Assembly (NCBI RefSeq): GCF_001653235.2
Contig: NC_035791.1
Location: 744,001-808,000, forward strand
Direction: 5' to 3'
From: Pochonia chlamydosporia 170
Lineage: Eukaryota > Ascomycota > Sordariomycetes > Hypocreales > Clavicipitaceae
DNA length: 64,000 nt
Position 1 is the first letter of the stretch. Every line of letters begins with the position of its first letter. Both the position numbers and the translations under genes were made by a program. The notes under the pieces were generated by a model. That model worked only from the letters and a program-made list of their open reading frames with translations, ran no database searches and was not told the origin of the DNA. Below, one piece after another: positions 46,424 to 58,965 of the stretch.

Positions 46424-47389
46424 ATGATGGCCATCGTGGAAGGATGGTATCCCCCTACGAGGGAGAATTGGGAGACCATACTCCTTACTTTTAGGATATT
46501 ATATCCCTTTGTACGTTGTTTACCGCTTCCTCACTCGCGGCACGGCTAACCTGTCTAGATTTCCATTATGCAATTCTTCATCTCGTGGTACGGCATGGGC
46601 AAAACCTCTGTCAAGAGCAGCTTCAATATCCCTGGCCGCATCGCCTGGATGCTCATGGAAGTACCTGGCTTCACCACCGTCCTCTACATGATGAACACGC
46701 TGCCCCAAATCCACGGCATAGACGACCTACCCTGGCAGAACCGCGTGCTAGCAGGTCTATTCGTACGTTTCCCCCCTTCCAAATCACGTTCCTATCTAAC
46801 CCCCCAGGTCATCCACTACATCTACCGCGCCATCCTCTTCCCCTTCATCCAGCCGTCCATGTCCCCCATCCACATCCTCGTCGCCCTCATGGCAACGGGG
46901 TTCCAGGTCCTCAACGGCATCTGCATAGGCGGCTGGCTCGCCGCCTACGGGCCCGTCACCGAAGCCGAATGGACGGCCCAGTCGTCCACCCTCCAGTTCT
47001 GCATCGGCATCTCCATCTTCTACGTTGGTCTGGCGGCGAACTTCTTCCACGACGAGGAACTTCGTGAGATTCGGAGGACCGAGCAGCGTCGCCAGCAGCG
47101 CGTCCAGGGGAACGGCAACGCGAAACAGGTCAGCGTGGAGAAGCACTACCAGATCCCGCAGGCCGGGCTGTTTCGCTATGTGCTGTATGCGCATTATCTG
47201 TGTGAGTGGGTGGAGTGGTTTGGGTTTTTGGTCGCCGCGGGGTGGGGGTGCGTTCCGGCGTGGACGTTTTTGGTGAATGAGGTGTTTGCGATGCTGCCGA
47301 GGGCGGTGAAGGGGAAGAAGTGGTATATTGAGAAGTTTGGCGAGGAGAAGATTCGGAAGAGGTGGGCTGTTTTGCCGGGCGTTGTTTAG
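46424..47389 (+). CDS. 3-oxo-5-alpha-steroid 4-dehydrogenase-like membrane reductase
   Basis: Three exons (46424-46510, 46559-46762, 46808-47389) with very short introns (48 and 45 bp) give 290 aa. Five to six membrane segments are visible. The C-terminal half carries the family features: the NADPH-associated block ANFFHDEELREIR, then RYVLYAHYLCEWVEWFGF, and the terminal KKWYIEKFGEEKIRKRWAV with a short hydrophobic end, as in the PF02544 steroid 5-alpha-reductase domain. Fungi have several such reductases acting on sterols, polyprenols (DFG10 type) or enoyl-CoAs (TSC13 type). The length and the short tail fit a steroid-reductase-like ER enzyme better than TSC13, but the substrate is not assignable. 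The start is supported by a TATA box; the next Met codon directly follows. Confidence 0.85.
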
Positions 47390-47719
47390 GTTTTGAGGGA
47401 TGTGGTTGTGATGGACAGTGCTGGAGTTGTGTAGATTTAAGAGCAATCATTATGCGTGACTGAACGTTCATAGATGTCTGGTGTCTATCTGGTGACTTTG
47501 CCGTAACTCAACATGCAATGGCATTGCTCCTCCTCTCTCTTCATGCATCTTGGATGGGCTCGTAGTCAACTTCATATGGCCACGCTTCGCATATCGTATC
47601 ACGTAGCCACCTCCCACAACCCTCACAGACTTACAAAGTAAAGATACCAATCTCAACGCCGTACATTATCATCCCTCACAAATCTATTCTACATCACATT
47701 ACTCATAACAACCTCAACC
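47390..47719. other. Region between convergent genes
   Basis: Separates the 3' ends of the reductase-like and S28 peptidase genes; no gene seen. Confidence 0.5.
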
Positions 47720-49484
47720 TCAGCCCCTCTTCTTATAAAACGCATCAACCCACTCCTTCATCTTCGCCACCTCCGCATCAACCACCTGCTTCACGCCCGG
47801 ATTCGCAGCCGCATTCCGAATAATCATATCATTGCAATGCGCCGCCTTGGGAATCACATACGACGGCCTCTCCTCGTCGCCCACAAACGCACCGCCCGGT
47901 CTGAAATCCGACGCCACCGACGCCGAGCGCCAGGGATCGTACTCGCCATTCACCCACATCAGCCGCGTGGTGTTGACGTTGTTCCACCCCCCCGTGCGCT
48001 TGTTGACGTCTTCGGCCCGGATGCCCTTCACCATGCCGACCTTGTGGCCGTGCACTTCGGGGAAGTAGACGGGGCATTGGCGGCGCCAGTAGTCGACGTT
48101 GTACATTGGTGGTGGGTAGCCGACTGTTGACTTGGGGGAGCCGACTTGCCAGTATTCGAAACTGCGATTGTTACATATACTGATACCTATCTTGGTAGGA
48201 GGGAACTTACGCTTCGTTGCATAGGAACCACATCCATTGTCTGTTGAAGGGGTTCTCGACAGTCAGGTCTGTGAAGAGAGGGTATGAGGCATTGTGCGTG
48301 TCGTAGCATGCTAATGGGGGATATCCTTTCCACGAATCGACCGTAGAGCACGCTTCACGAATTAGCATAAGTCAATGGAAGTTGCGTGCGTTTCTTACAT
48401 CCAGGTCCAGGAAGCATATACTCTCGCCACCACTTAGCCCAGTTCTTCAAACCAGTGCAAGTTCCAACACCTTCCGGCCCAGGAATCTTGGTAGCGTTTC
48501 CAGGAGCAACTCCCTACAATGTATCAGCACCATACTTATCAAACTTGGCGTAAAACCACTCACCTCGATGTAGTCGCACATCTTAAAAGTGTCAGTGTAC
48601 CCGCTGTAGAACTGCTGTCCCTGCCAACTGCCCAACGACCCATCGATCGCACTGACAAAGTCATCGTCTGCAAGGCCGTCAAAGCCAAACTTCTTCTTGA
48701 GCTTATTCTTCGCCTCGTCGGTCCCGTTGGTGAGCACCTTTTGTATATACTTGTTCATCCTCTTCAGATCAGTGGTGCAGTTCTTTGGCAGCGCAGAGTC
48801 AATCGGAGCAAAGTACTGCCAGTAATCGCCAATAGCTTCAACAACAGCACTAGAGCAGTGGTACGCCCAGAAAGTCCCAGGAGCAAGATGGTGAGTCCAC
48901 GCCGCCAAAGCACCGGGGTATGAGCATCCTGACAGAATCCACGGCGCCTTGTCGGGCTTGGAGCTGCCGTTAGGGTCGAACGGCAGCTTGACATTCTTTG
49001 CAAAGTAAATGAGATCCTGGATGGATTGGTCGAGTGTGAGATATTGCAGATTCTCAGTGGTGAGACTTTGATAGGGTGAGCTCTTGCCCCAGTAGCGGTG
49101 TTCCAAGATGAGGGCTGCTCCGCCGTTGGACTGGGCAAACACCCCGGGAAGTGTCAAGTTGGTCGTGTAACCGGTGAACTGGTCGCTGGCAAATTCACCC
49201 GGAGCGTTCAAGACAATTGGTGAGCCGGGGCCGTTGTAGAATTCGGCGTTATACCAGTACCGTTGGGTGAAAGTCCCCAGGGACGGGTTATTGTGGTCGA
49301 TGAGCTGCTGAAAGGTAGCGGCCTTGATGTTTGGGTTCGTCGCCCGCTTCGACAAGCCAATTGGGCCGGATACATCTTCGGGGATCGGAGGGATGTAGCC
49401 GAGCTCTTGACTGGCGTGAACGGCATTCACGGTTGCCGGTGCGGTCAAGGCCGCGATGGTGGCGGCAAGGAAAGACAAACGCAT
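47720..49484 (-). CDS. Secreted serine peptidase of family S28 (prolyl carboxypeptidase type)
   Basis: Four exons (48564-49484, 48399-48513, 48211-48352, 47720-48161) join in phase to 539 aa, close to the usual length. A signal peptide (LSFLAATIAALTAPATVNA) is followed by a short pro-region with a KR site near residue 47. The catalytic serine S188 is in SGCSYPGALAAW, the family form of G-x-S-x-G. The catalytic Asp lies in WVNGEYDPWRS and the His in PKAAHCNDM. NxT/S sequons are frequent. S28 enzymes remove residues after proline, acting as lysosomal or secreted acid exopeptidases or endopeptidases; Aspergillus homologues digest Pro-rich proteins at acid pH. Secretion for nutrient protein breakdown is the expected role. 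Confidence 0.92.
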
Positions 49485-51346
49485 CGTGGGGGTCTAAGAC
49501 AATGCTTGTCGTAGATGCAGTCAGTCTGCGGATGGACTTTGGGTATAAGCTACGAGGAGAACGCCATCACGAAAGGCAACGATACAGCTTCCGGACATGT
49601 ACTTATATATTAACATAGTTGCACAAAACCAACTGCCTCGATTCGAGCGGGCTAGCACGGCATAACTGATCATCACGGACTCCGGCAGATGGCATGTGGT
49701 AATTGGCAGAAAAGTCAGGATGCGCCTCGAGGTCACAACCAGGGGTCAGCTGCAAAGGATCCTTCAACGGGAATCGCCCAGGGGACCTTCTGGATTCAGC
49801 CAGCGACGTACCGAGCCTTGGGTATAACAGACTGGTGCTTTAACGGTTGTGACGTGCTGCAAAAGCCCTTTTGCTTCTCCAAATTGCCCTCGGAAGTTGG
49901 GGTAGCGACCCATATGCGCGTATCTGTGCCTCTCGTAACGCACTTGAGTGGGCTCAAGTCGGGGTAGGCCAGAGTCGAACCCTGAATATTGGAGATACAG
50001 AGGAGCACGACAGCCTTTTTGCTCCATTTTGCTGCGAGCATTGCCAGGTCACTTGGCCGACGCTCAGCCTGAAGAGGATGGTAACATGAGCTCATGGATG
50101 ATGACCTTCCCGAAAAGGAAATGCATTTGGAGGCGCCGCCAAAGAGAGTGGAGTCGGCATGATGCCGACTCGGATGAGATGAAGGACTTATCTAATGCGA
50201 GGGCTCTGGGGTAAGGATGGGGAATATTGTTTTCTTGACTGGGAAAGTGCTTTCAGAGCATGACAAATGGAAATGGATGCGCGAGGCTGTACACCGCAAG
50301 GTGTTGATGGATGTCGTATAGACGGGCAAATATGGCTCTGCTGCGACCAGGACAGGCAAAAACATTCGACAACGCAACAGATGCCCCCAATATTTACAAA
50401 GACAAGGGGGTCATATTGAAATAAAGTTGTCTTTACGCAAGTTCGTCACATATCAGAGGAAAGCGAACCAATTAGATCTATGTCAAAGGAGTGAACACCT
50501 TGAGATGTCACTTACTCGGTGTCATCAAATTTTAAATGTCTAGGGCCGCTCTTTGTCTTGGTCCTCTGCGGATCTAAAGCAGGGAGAAACAAAGCTCCAC
50601 ATCCTTACGGGTTACTAAATATCAATGACTAGGTAACTCAGATCTAACACCTTTGTAAGGCATCCGAATACAAAATATCCGTGCTTCCTGCATACCACTC
50701 TGGGGCCTTTGCGTCTTCGCCGATGGCTCCCATCGTCGAGTACGCCTAATTCCAGCTGCCCATGGGGTTTGAACCATTCTTATTTCGGCCCGCTCGCCTC
50801 AAGGAGAGTTCCCAAATATCATATGCAAGCCGGATGCTGTTGGTCATGTGTTGTCATATGTCACGAAACGAAACTGTTGGTTCTTAAATTGTGACGAACC
50901 TCCCAGAATCGCTACTTAGCGAAATTGCCAGGCCAGATCTGCCAGCATTAGAGTTTTTCATATCTAGCATATGTCGTTTACAATTCCGCGCAGTGAGCTG
51001 AATCCAGGGAATGCTCTTGTCTCTTTCCGCTGCCATGGCATCGATTTAGGACGCAAGTTGGACCAGCCAACACAAAGTTATAACAACACCAACATCCTAG
51101 TAGACATGTCTCTTCTAGCCGCCACACTGTCTCAGACAGTTCAAATGTTAATTGGGGAGTAGTCAGATTAGGCGTTCGCAATGTCAGCGCTCGAGCCGGA
51201 TCTCTGCCAAGTTTATTTCCGATATAGGTTTTATAAAGCTGGGGATCTCCTGGTTCCGCCTACTTGGAAACTATCTTGATGCTGACGATAGCAGTGGTAC
51301 TCGTCGGGCATTGACACTTTTTTTTTTTTGTTTCCGGCCGTCCGAC
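49485..51346. other. Intergenic, no gene seen
   Basis: About 1.9 kb between divergent genes, including the S28 promoter. Short frames on both strands carry no motifs. A tRNA-like T-loop string near 49970 was examined and does not fold. Confidence 0.5.
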
Positions 51347-52852
51347 ATGCCCATCCTACCGGAGCCCCCTCTACCTCCGGGACTCAACCTTGAGGAAACG
51401 AAGGTCCCGTCTCTTGTGTCTGGATTTGTTGTAACCTGGGTGCTTGGATTGATATGTGTGGCACTTCGACTCTCTGCTCGAAGGCTAATCAACAATAATT
51501 TGTGGTGGGATGACTGGCTCATTAGTGTTTCACCAGTATGCCGCCAAGTCTGTCATAGATGGGTGTGTTCTAACTTATGAATCTTTCTGTAGGTATTTTC
51601 AGCAGGCTTCATGCTTGACGTATTATGCTACAGTAAGTCTATCCCAAAAAGATGACAAGACACCAACCGCTTACAATCCTAGTGACTATGAGGGGTGGCT
51701 TCGGCAAGCACATCTGGGCAGCCCCAAAAGACGGAATCAGAGTCTACTTCATAGGCTTATTTATTGCTCAACACTTCTACACAGTCACCATGAGTTTGAT
51801 CAAATGCTCAATCCTCGCTTTTTACTGGCGTCTCTTCAACCCCCGGCGTTCTACGCGACGGCAGATTTGGATACTATTCTCCGTTGTTTGTGTCTGGGGG
51901 GTTACTAGCGTAAGGCCCAGCTTCTTTCACCACTGGCGCATCTGGTAGTATGCAGAGCCAATCTTTTAACCATACATATAGTTTCTCCTGACCAATTTTC
52001 AATGTATACCAATAGCAGCCTTCTGGCGCAGATTCGACCCAAACGACAACATCACCAAGGATTCATACGTCTGCCCCATCAGAATCCATCACTTCTTTAT
52101 TGCAACGTCGATTCCGAACATCACCACCGACATCTTCATGCTCCTCATTCCGCTGCCATGCATTTGGAGCTTACAGTTGTGCCGGCCGCAGAAAATTGCG
52201 CTCCTCGGCATCTTTGCATTGGGTCTTTTGTAAGTTGAATCCCGCCCTTGTTTATAGACTGTGCGTCTGACATTACTGCAACGAAGCATCACTGCGATAT
52301 CGTTTATAAGGCTATCTCACACGCTTAGCCTGAACTTTAAGAGTATGGATGTTACGTGGGATTTTACAGAGGGAATGCTGTGGACGGGTATCGAAGTCAA
52401 CGCGGGCATCGTTTGCGGTAAGTTGATAGTGCTGGACACTGAGGACCTCTTTCTGACTCGACATAGCCTGTCTTCCTTCATTAGCACCAATGGTCAATTT
52501 CTTTATCTACAAGACCGTCTCGGGAAGCTCACTACACCATACGTCTGGAGCACAATCTGGTACTACTACTGTAGGTGGTCTCGGGGAGTTTCGGGGCGTA
52601 TCGCGATTTGATTTGTCTAGTTCGTGCACGTCGACTGCACACGTCGTCCCCAAAACAGGGGAAAATAATAGTAATCTCCCATTCTCACTATTTACAGCCG
52701 GCGAGTCTGATACGAGGCCGGATACTGAACACGAGTTTGAGTTGGTTCAGATTGACGATGAGAGTCACAACGGAACCGGTTCACGGCGGCGGCCGTTGAG
52801 TCAAGTTATAGTGACGAAAGAATTTGAATTTCAGGTCGACTATTACAAGTAG
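51347..52852 (+). CDS. Rhodopsin-domain (Pth11-like) integral membrane receptor
   Basis: Six exons (51347-51535, 51593-51632, 51683-51909, 51982-52229, 52287-52417, 52467-52852) join in phase to 406 aa. The order of seven membrane helices and the signatures between them are those of the fungal rhodopsin domain. They are RRLINNNLWWDDWLI after TM1, GGFGKHIW before TM3, FYWRLF after TM3, FDPNDNITKDSYVCP in the outer loop, and WTGIEVNAGIVCACLPSLAPM in the last helix region. The C-terminal tail of about 110 residues is cytosolic and Ser/acidic-rich. There is no N-terminal CFEM domain. Such proteins include PTH11-like GPCR candidates that sense surfaces or nutrients; coupling to G protein is not shown for most. 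Exon 5 uses an AAG acceptor, supported by phase and by the resulting helix. Confidence 0.87.
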
Positions 52853-53619
52853 TATAGTATAGCCTTGACAATTGGATTTGATTGAACGATGTATTGTTGG
52901 TATGATGAGCCTTAGTACACTTGCCAGCTACCACTTTCGAAACTGATCACGAAATCCGGTAGGTTTCGGTGCATCAATGCTACGGTGTATCATTTGCATG
53001 AGACTTACAAGTGCACATTGACGCTATATCTCGTTTTTTTTCTATATGCAACGAGAGATTGCTCTCGGTTTCTTTTCTATACGTATCTAAGATTGCTCTG
53101 CAACATGAATCATATCCATCTCTGCGCGGAAACAAACGCCTGGCTATACAACGTAAGGGCTATTTAAGACCAAGACTAATTCAAAAAATGACCCAAGCTT
53201 TGTTCACGCCGTCTTCATTCCCCATTGACCGTGCTTCAATGGGCTGCAGCGTGAACAAGGTGTGAACAAATGTTCCAAGGCAAACCCGCGGTCTTGACCT
53301 ATCCAACTGCCCAATTCAAACTTTCCCACAGATCCCGTATTACATTGCATCAACCAATTTATGGTCTATTAACCCAAATCAGTAGCTGAAGGTCCCTCAT
53401 TTATGACATGGCTTGGTAGAATATTGGTGATAGGGCGACCGCAATTGATACCCCTTGTTCCTGGTTCATGCAGGAGGCTTGGTGCCACGGTTGTCCAAAG
53501 TTTGGTTACCTAGTCCAACTACAGACACATGCACATAATTTGGTGCATACCTAGGTTCCTAGTATGCAGTTGAATGCTATGCATCTTTCTACTTTCCCTC
53601 ATCGAGTTACACACTCACG
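52853..53619. other. Region between convergent genes, no gene seen
   Basis: About 0.77 kb of AT-rich 3' flanks; no coding sequence recognised. Confidence 0.5.
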
Positions 53620-55334
53620 TCAATCGACGATCATGGATGCGCGGTTCGGAGACAAAGAGGAACACAGAGCCCAGAAAGGCGCCTCGCTCTTAGCAGGCCC
53701 AGCAATGATGGAAAATTGGCCGCCGGCTCCCGCCCAAGTCATTCTCGTATCATCCACGCTCTCTCTTTTGATGCGCCGCATAACCTTCACAGTGTCGGTA
53801 GAGTTATGGCCAAGTTGACCCTGGTCGCCATAGCCGGAGGAGTAAGCGTTGCCAGCCTTATCAATCAAGATGGTATGATCCGAGCTACATGCAACAAAAT
53901 TGGCTTGTTGAATAGTAGGAATCATGGCAGGGCGTAAGCAAATGCGAGGCTTGCTACGCTCATCGTGCCGAATAAGCGTCGAGTCTTGCAACTGCTCGGG
54001 TGTAAAGTCCACGCCTAATTGACCATCATCGATTCGACCCCAAACTAAGCAACTACCATCAGCCGTCACGGCAGCAGAGTGATGCGCACCGCCGTCCAGG
54101 ACTACTACTTGCTTCTGGCAGAGGCTTCGGATCTTGGTTGGTGGCACGAACGCCGAGTTGGTTCCAGCACTGGAAGCGTCTCCAGCTTGGCCGAAGTTGT
54201 TCGCACCCCAGCCATACACGTTATCGTCCCAATCGACTGCAAAACAATGATCGCCCCCACATGCAATGTATTTAGCCCTATTGCGACATACTCGAACTTG
54301 CTGCGGTATTAGGGGGGGTTTGTCACTGCGTGTAACGAGACGGCGGCCAAATTGATATTGGTCATTGCAGCCCCAGGCCCAGATGTTCCCACTGCTATCG
54401 AGAGCCAATGCGTGATTGTCGCCACAGCAAATCTGGGTGATGTTTTGGAGGCCCTGAATATGATATGGTGTTGCTTGATTTTCGACAGTGTCTCCAGGCT
54501 CATCATACCTGAAACCTTTGTTGCCACTGGAGTCCTGCAACAAAATATTAGAACTACCATGTCTGTAACAGAAGCAGGAGTACTTACACGAAAGGTGCCC
54601 CATCCGTAGACAAGACCAGTAGTAGTGAGCGCGAAGCTGCAGCTATCACCAGCAGCGACCTGGCTAAATCGAATGCCCGTAGGAAAATATTTTGACGGAA
54701 CCTCTCCAGGGGTTGATTCGTAGGGATTCATGTCTGCCTTCTCGTCATCATCGTCGCCGTCCTCTGAGCCAGCGTCGACGCTTTCTAGTTTGCCCTCCCA
54801 CTGCGTATCTCGTCCAAGAGCGTGCTCATCATTCACCCCCCAAGTGATGATCTTATTATCCGCCGTCAAGGCAACCGTATGCATACCGCCGCAGGCAAGT
54901 TGGACAATATGGAAGGCAGAAGGACGGCCAGCATCAAGACACGAGTTAAGGGTAGGGCTCAAGGCTTCCTGCTTTATTGGGCCAAGTCCTAGCTCGCCGG
55001 CTTCGCCAGTTCCAAATACGAATACTGTGAGCTTCTTTGTAGGGACCTGGATGATGATGGTGGAGGGCGTCACAGAGGGTGTCAAGTCTGTCGACACGCC
55101 CAGGCTGGTCTTTCTTCTTTTCTGGACGATGAGGGGAGTAGCGACTGCATCATAGTCATGAGAACGTTTCCGCCGAGTTGAAGACGAAGAGTTTGTCTCG
55201 GTTCGACTTGCGCGACCTGTGAGCTTGTCTTGGGCAGAGTTCTTGATTCGTGGGATGGCCTTGTTTGGTGAGCGCGTTAGCCTCTTCCTTTGAGGCTGGA
55301 TGTTCCGCGTTGACGAGAGTCTTGTAGCAGGCAT
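53620..55334 (-). CDS. RCC1-repeat protein, likely Ran guanine-nucleotide exchange factor
   Basis: Two exons (54588-55334 and 53620-54534) join in phase to 553 aa. A basic N-terminal region (about 1-100: QPQRKRLTRS, TRRKRSHDYD, VQKRRKTSLG) looks like a nuclear and chromatin-binding tail. About seven RCC1 blades follow, each with the G-x-x-x-x-GQ/ELG and H-x-x-ALT type motifs: FGTGEAGELGLG, GGMHTVALTADNKIITWGVND, CGDNHALALDSSGNIWAWG, GGDHCFAVDWDDNVYGWG, and SSGYGDQGQLGHNS. One blade carries a long acidic insert (EDGDDDDEK), as in fungal Pim1/Srm1 proteins. RCC1 loads GTP on Ran at chromatin to drive nuclear transport. Length and layout support the orthologue, but RCC1 paralogues exist. Confidence 0.87.
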
Positions 55335-56996
55335 GTCTGCTGCTGCTGCCGCTGCTGATATTCTGCTGCTGTTGTTGTTGTTGAGGTAGGCGAGAAGCTG
55401 GTGGTGTTGAGTAATTGCAGTTCGAAGTCGAAGGAGTCAAAGCCGAAGCAGTCAAAGTCGAAGCAGTCAAAGTTCGAAGCAGTCAAAGTCGAAGCAGTCA
55501 AAGCAGGAATAAATCCAAGACCGAGACGGTCATCAAAGAGATGTAGAACCAAACAAACGTCTATTTGAACGTCTGGTGTGCCAGGCAGCTGTCAAGTCTT
55601 TGTCTCATGTTCAATGTCCGCCTTTGTGTGGACTCTGCAGCCTTGACCAGTCAAGTTGAGAGTTTTACCGCGCGGCAGAGTTTCATGCTGGGTCAATCAA
55701 TCTGCATGTGGCCAATGTTGCAGGCCATTGTAAAAATAACTGCAAAGACAAGTAGACTGCAGCTAATTTCGCACAAAGAAGCTTTCTAACTGTGCTCCTG
55801 GAATAATTTTGGAACACTTGAAGGCTTGTCGTCTGGTGGTTTCTGCCCGATTTCCAGATTGATGCGAGCTAAAGTCGGGTGCCACCAGACTGCACAGATC
55901 CGCTAAAAGCGGCGGCAGTTCCCGCCTGAATTAGACATGGAGCATGTGGGGAGAATGGTGCCTCCAGTCATTTCAATCAATTGATGTCAAGGTCTGGTTG
56001 ATGGCTGGGGTTTTCAGTTTGATGCTGGTTCAATCTTGTCTGCGCCCGACTAAGCTTGCTCCATCAAATGGCCAGACAGCACAGGAATTATCAAATATTT
56101 TCCAGTCTTCTCGACCCATTCATCTATCTACAGCTGGAGCTAACCCAATTCCCCAAACTGACGCAAATCCAGTACCATTGTCATACCGCAAGCCTACCAG
56201 ACTTCATAGGTGGTTCCAAGATATCCATGCCCGGCTAGAAAAGGTCTAGACGAGTGTGTAACAACGATACCATCGTCAACGTCTCAAATATTGACTCTCT
56301 CCATATCCTCGTACAGCCTTCATGACCATCCCCCAAAAAGGTAGGTGCAACATACAGACCAATAAATTTCGTAAAAGTTGTGTAACCAGAGCACAAATAC
56401 GATCAATCCGAACTGACGAGATTTGAGCATTGCAAGATTCGGTACTCAAGGTATCGCAGGTTGTGCATCATCAAAGTCAGCATCGTAGGACAACAGTTAG
56501 TCCAAATAGCATCCATATTGTCACCTTACGTGGAACCTAGAGCTTTCAGTTTCCTCATCATCTATTCGTTGTATTACAGAACCAAGTTCTTTGGTCTGTC
56601 GTTCAATCCACTCACATAAAGTTACATGATAATATACTCAAGCCCCGGAATTCGCTTTTATATGCCAAGTCAATGTAAGTCTGGTCTTGTTAGAACCTAG
56701 TCTGCCAGACTGGAATGAGGCACCCAAGCAACAACCACTATTTACTAGCAATGGGCAGACTATCCATCCTCATCTCGCAGACATTCAGCCAAACTCATAT
56801 GCCATGCCAAGCTCTATATAATCAAGCTCATCAAGTCTAAAGTTCTATATCACACACCACTGTTTTCAGCTCAGGCAATATTTCTCGCCAGCAACCCTTA
56901 TATACGCCGCATCCACCATATACAGACTCACTTCCCAACGCTCAGGACCAGCCCGAGTCAGCTAAATCTCCAAGGCAATGCCAAATAGCCCTCATA
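55335..56996. other. Intergenic, no gene seen
   Basis: About 1.7 kb. The part next to the RCC1 start contains CTG/GTT microsatellite sequence (55337-55385) and a 15 bp tandem repeat (55423-55505). A 101-codon frame at 55944-56249 has a hydrophobic stretch but no recognised family, and was not called. Confidence 0.5.
55423..55505. repeat. 15 bp tandem repeat upstream of the RCC1-like gene
   Basis: Five to six copies of a unit like GTCGAAGCAGTCAAA, about 90 bp upstream of the RCC1-like start codon. It is probably in the promoter or 5' leader. Confidence 0.8.
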
Positions 56997-57938
56997 TCAG
57001 TCATTCCACCCCTCCAGCTCCTTCTCCAACTCAGCCAGCGTCATAAGGGGCTCATTCATCCACTTCCGAACCTCAATAACAGCAAGTTCACTCTCAGTAA
57101 ACGTAACGTTCAGGTCAAACTCCTCCTCCTCCTGCATCTTGACATCTCCATCTTTCTCAACTTGTCCTCCACTGTCCAATCCGCAACTACCATTCCGTCC
57201 ATTCAGCCCTCCAGTGTCCAGCGCAGCCTTCGGATTGCAGCTAACAGTCGAACCGGTAGTAGACTCGATATCCATAGACATGCTGGCGCTGTCAGACTGG
57301 GCAGGCCAATCTACTTGACCCAATTCCCCAGGACCACCAGCAATGTGTCCACTATCCCTCTCATTCACAGTTTCATCCTTCCCAGAATTCCCGGTCTTAT
57401 TCCCACTGATAACTACATCCCATTAGCCATCGTGTCTCATCCAGCACAAAAACCACTCACCAGAACTCAACAACTGCTGTGCCTGTTCTTTCAAATCCCT
57501 CAATCTCAAAGAACACGTATCTTCCAGTCCCCGACGTACGCAATTCGCACACGCATACGCAGTTAAATGGCCCTCACCCGACGGCGCAACGACGCAGCCA
57601 GCCCAATCACCCTCGCCACGAGTGCAATTCCCACAAGGCATCGTCGACCACTCCCCACCGACTTGCACAATAATAGCGATCAGAGACTGTAGCGATCTCC
57701 CAAAGTTGACGTCTGCAAGAAAGTTCGCCTTCCGGATGTTGGCGGATGCTGGCGCCGAGACAATCCGCGGCACGTCGTTGTTCTGGTTCCAGATGATGCT
57801 TCGCTTGGCTCGGTGGCAACCTAATTGGAGGATATTGGATGGAATTGTAAATGCAAAGGGGTCGATTGCCAGAGCTTCCCGGACTACTTCCTAAGCAGAT
57901 AGGTTGCGGTGCTCTAAAGGGGTGAATTGGGAAGACAT
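56997..57938 (-). pseudogene. DUF3716-type protein gene interrupted by an in-frame TAG
   Basis: Two exons (57461-57938 and 56997-57412) join in phase through a good GTGAGT intron to 298 codons, but codon 16 is TAG (57891-57893). The reading before it (SSQFTPLEHRNLSA) and after it (EVVREALAIDPFAFTIP) both look like genuine protein in the same frame. The body has the zinc-like cysteine pattern of DUF3716: PCGNCTRGEGDWAGC, then YACANCVRRGLEDTC. The C-terminal half is acidic (KMQEEEEFDLN). Possibilities are a nonsense mutation, stop readthrough, a sequencing error, or translation from a later non-ATG start; there is no ATG shortly after the stop. Function of the family is unknown. Confidence 0.55.
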
Positions 57939-58965
57939 TTTGAGCGGAAGAGGTGATGTATGGGGCGGTAGGTTTGCTGTGAATGTTAATTTTGGAATCA
58001 TTGACAAGGTTATCGTAGTGCGGTGTGCAAGTTTTGAAGCAGTGCTGCACGTGGTGTTCTGGTGCTGTGAATGTTGAGTTGGGTTGGAGATGTGAGTGAG
58101 AGTGAGGACGTGAGTGCGATGAACTGGCGGGTTGTATTCGAGGTGGCGAGTCTGTGCTATTGTTATTGAACTAGTAGTGTTATCTGTGAGCACGGCCGCT
58201 GTTCATACCAGACATTCTTGCTGTTGAATAGTTTGGGATTTGGGGTCTGCGCACTCCAAACTGAGTTGATGGTGAACACAACTTCAGTTCAATGTTCAGG
58301 TTCAGTGAATACATGTCAACAATCTTGAGGAGCAAACGCCTTTTCTGCAATACCAGAACCTCTGTGAGATTTGTCTCGAAACGTACGAAAGCACTTTTCT
58401 ATCATGTTATGATAATTGTGTTTATCCTGTGATGGTATGGCCGTGGATGCTTTAGCATACGGAAAACCATGGCGTGGGTGTTCTCAACAAAGATGTTCTC
58501 TGAACAGCTCACGCTACCTATTATACGCCAATACTTCTTCAGGTTCACTAACTTGCTCATACTAGTTAAACAAAGCCATAAATATACACAGTGGACACTG
58601 AAAATCCCCTCGCCAATGAACAGAATATCTTCACTTTCCATACAGAGCGCACTACATCCGACTCTTCACCATTACATTATCACCCGCGGTTCACTCACTC
58701 AACCAGCATCACACTTAACCCAAACTCCAACCGCATACACATCACAGCTCCCAGTAATAAACGAGTTCAAACAAACCTGCGATCACGCCCTAATCTCCCG
58801 ACAGCACTTATATACAACAACACCTCAACATGAGCAGTCCAAGCCCATATCAAGCCTACACCAGACGAAACCACCATAAACGACAGTCATCCATTCCTAC
58901 ATAAACCACCTGATACATCCATCCCATAGTTGAAATACTCACCACAAAAAACACGTCCAGCCGCG
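57939..58965. other. Divergent intergenic region, no gene seen
   Basis: About 1 kb between the DUF3716 gene and the small cysteine-rich gene; no coding sequence supported. Confidence 0.5.

Noticed and set aside
46796..47446. 216-codon antisense frame over the reductase-like gene
   Set aside because: Shadow frame produced by the GC-rich codon use of the plus-strand gene.
49960..50020. tRNA-like GTTCGA string on the minus strand
   Set aside because: The sequence around it does not form a T-arm or an acceptor stem.
55944..56249. 101-codon plus-strand frame with a hydrophobic N-terminus
   Set aside because: No recognised family, no promoter signal, and the composition is not clearly coding.
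57607..58050. 147-codon minus-strand frame as an alternative N-terminus for the DUF3716 gene
   Set aside because: It is out of frame with the conserved region and has a random-looking composition.
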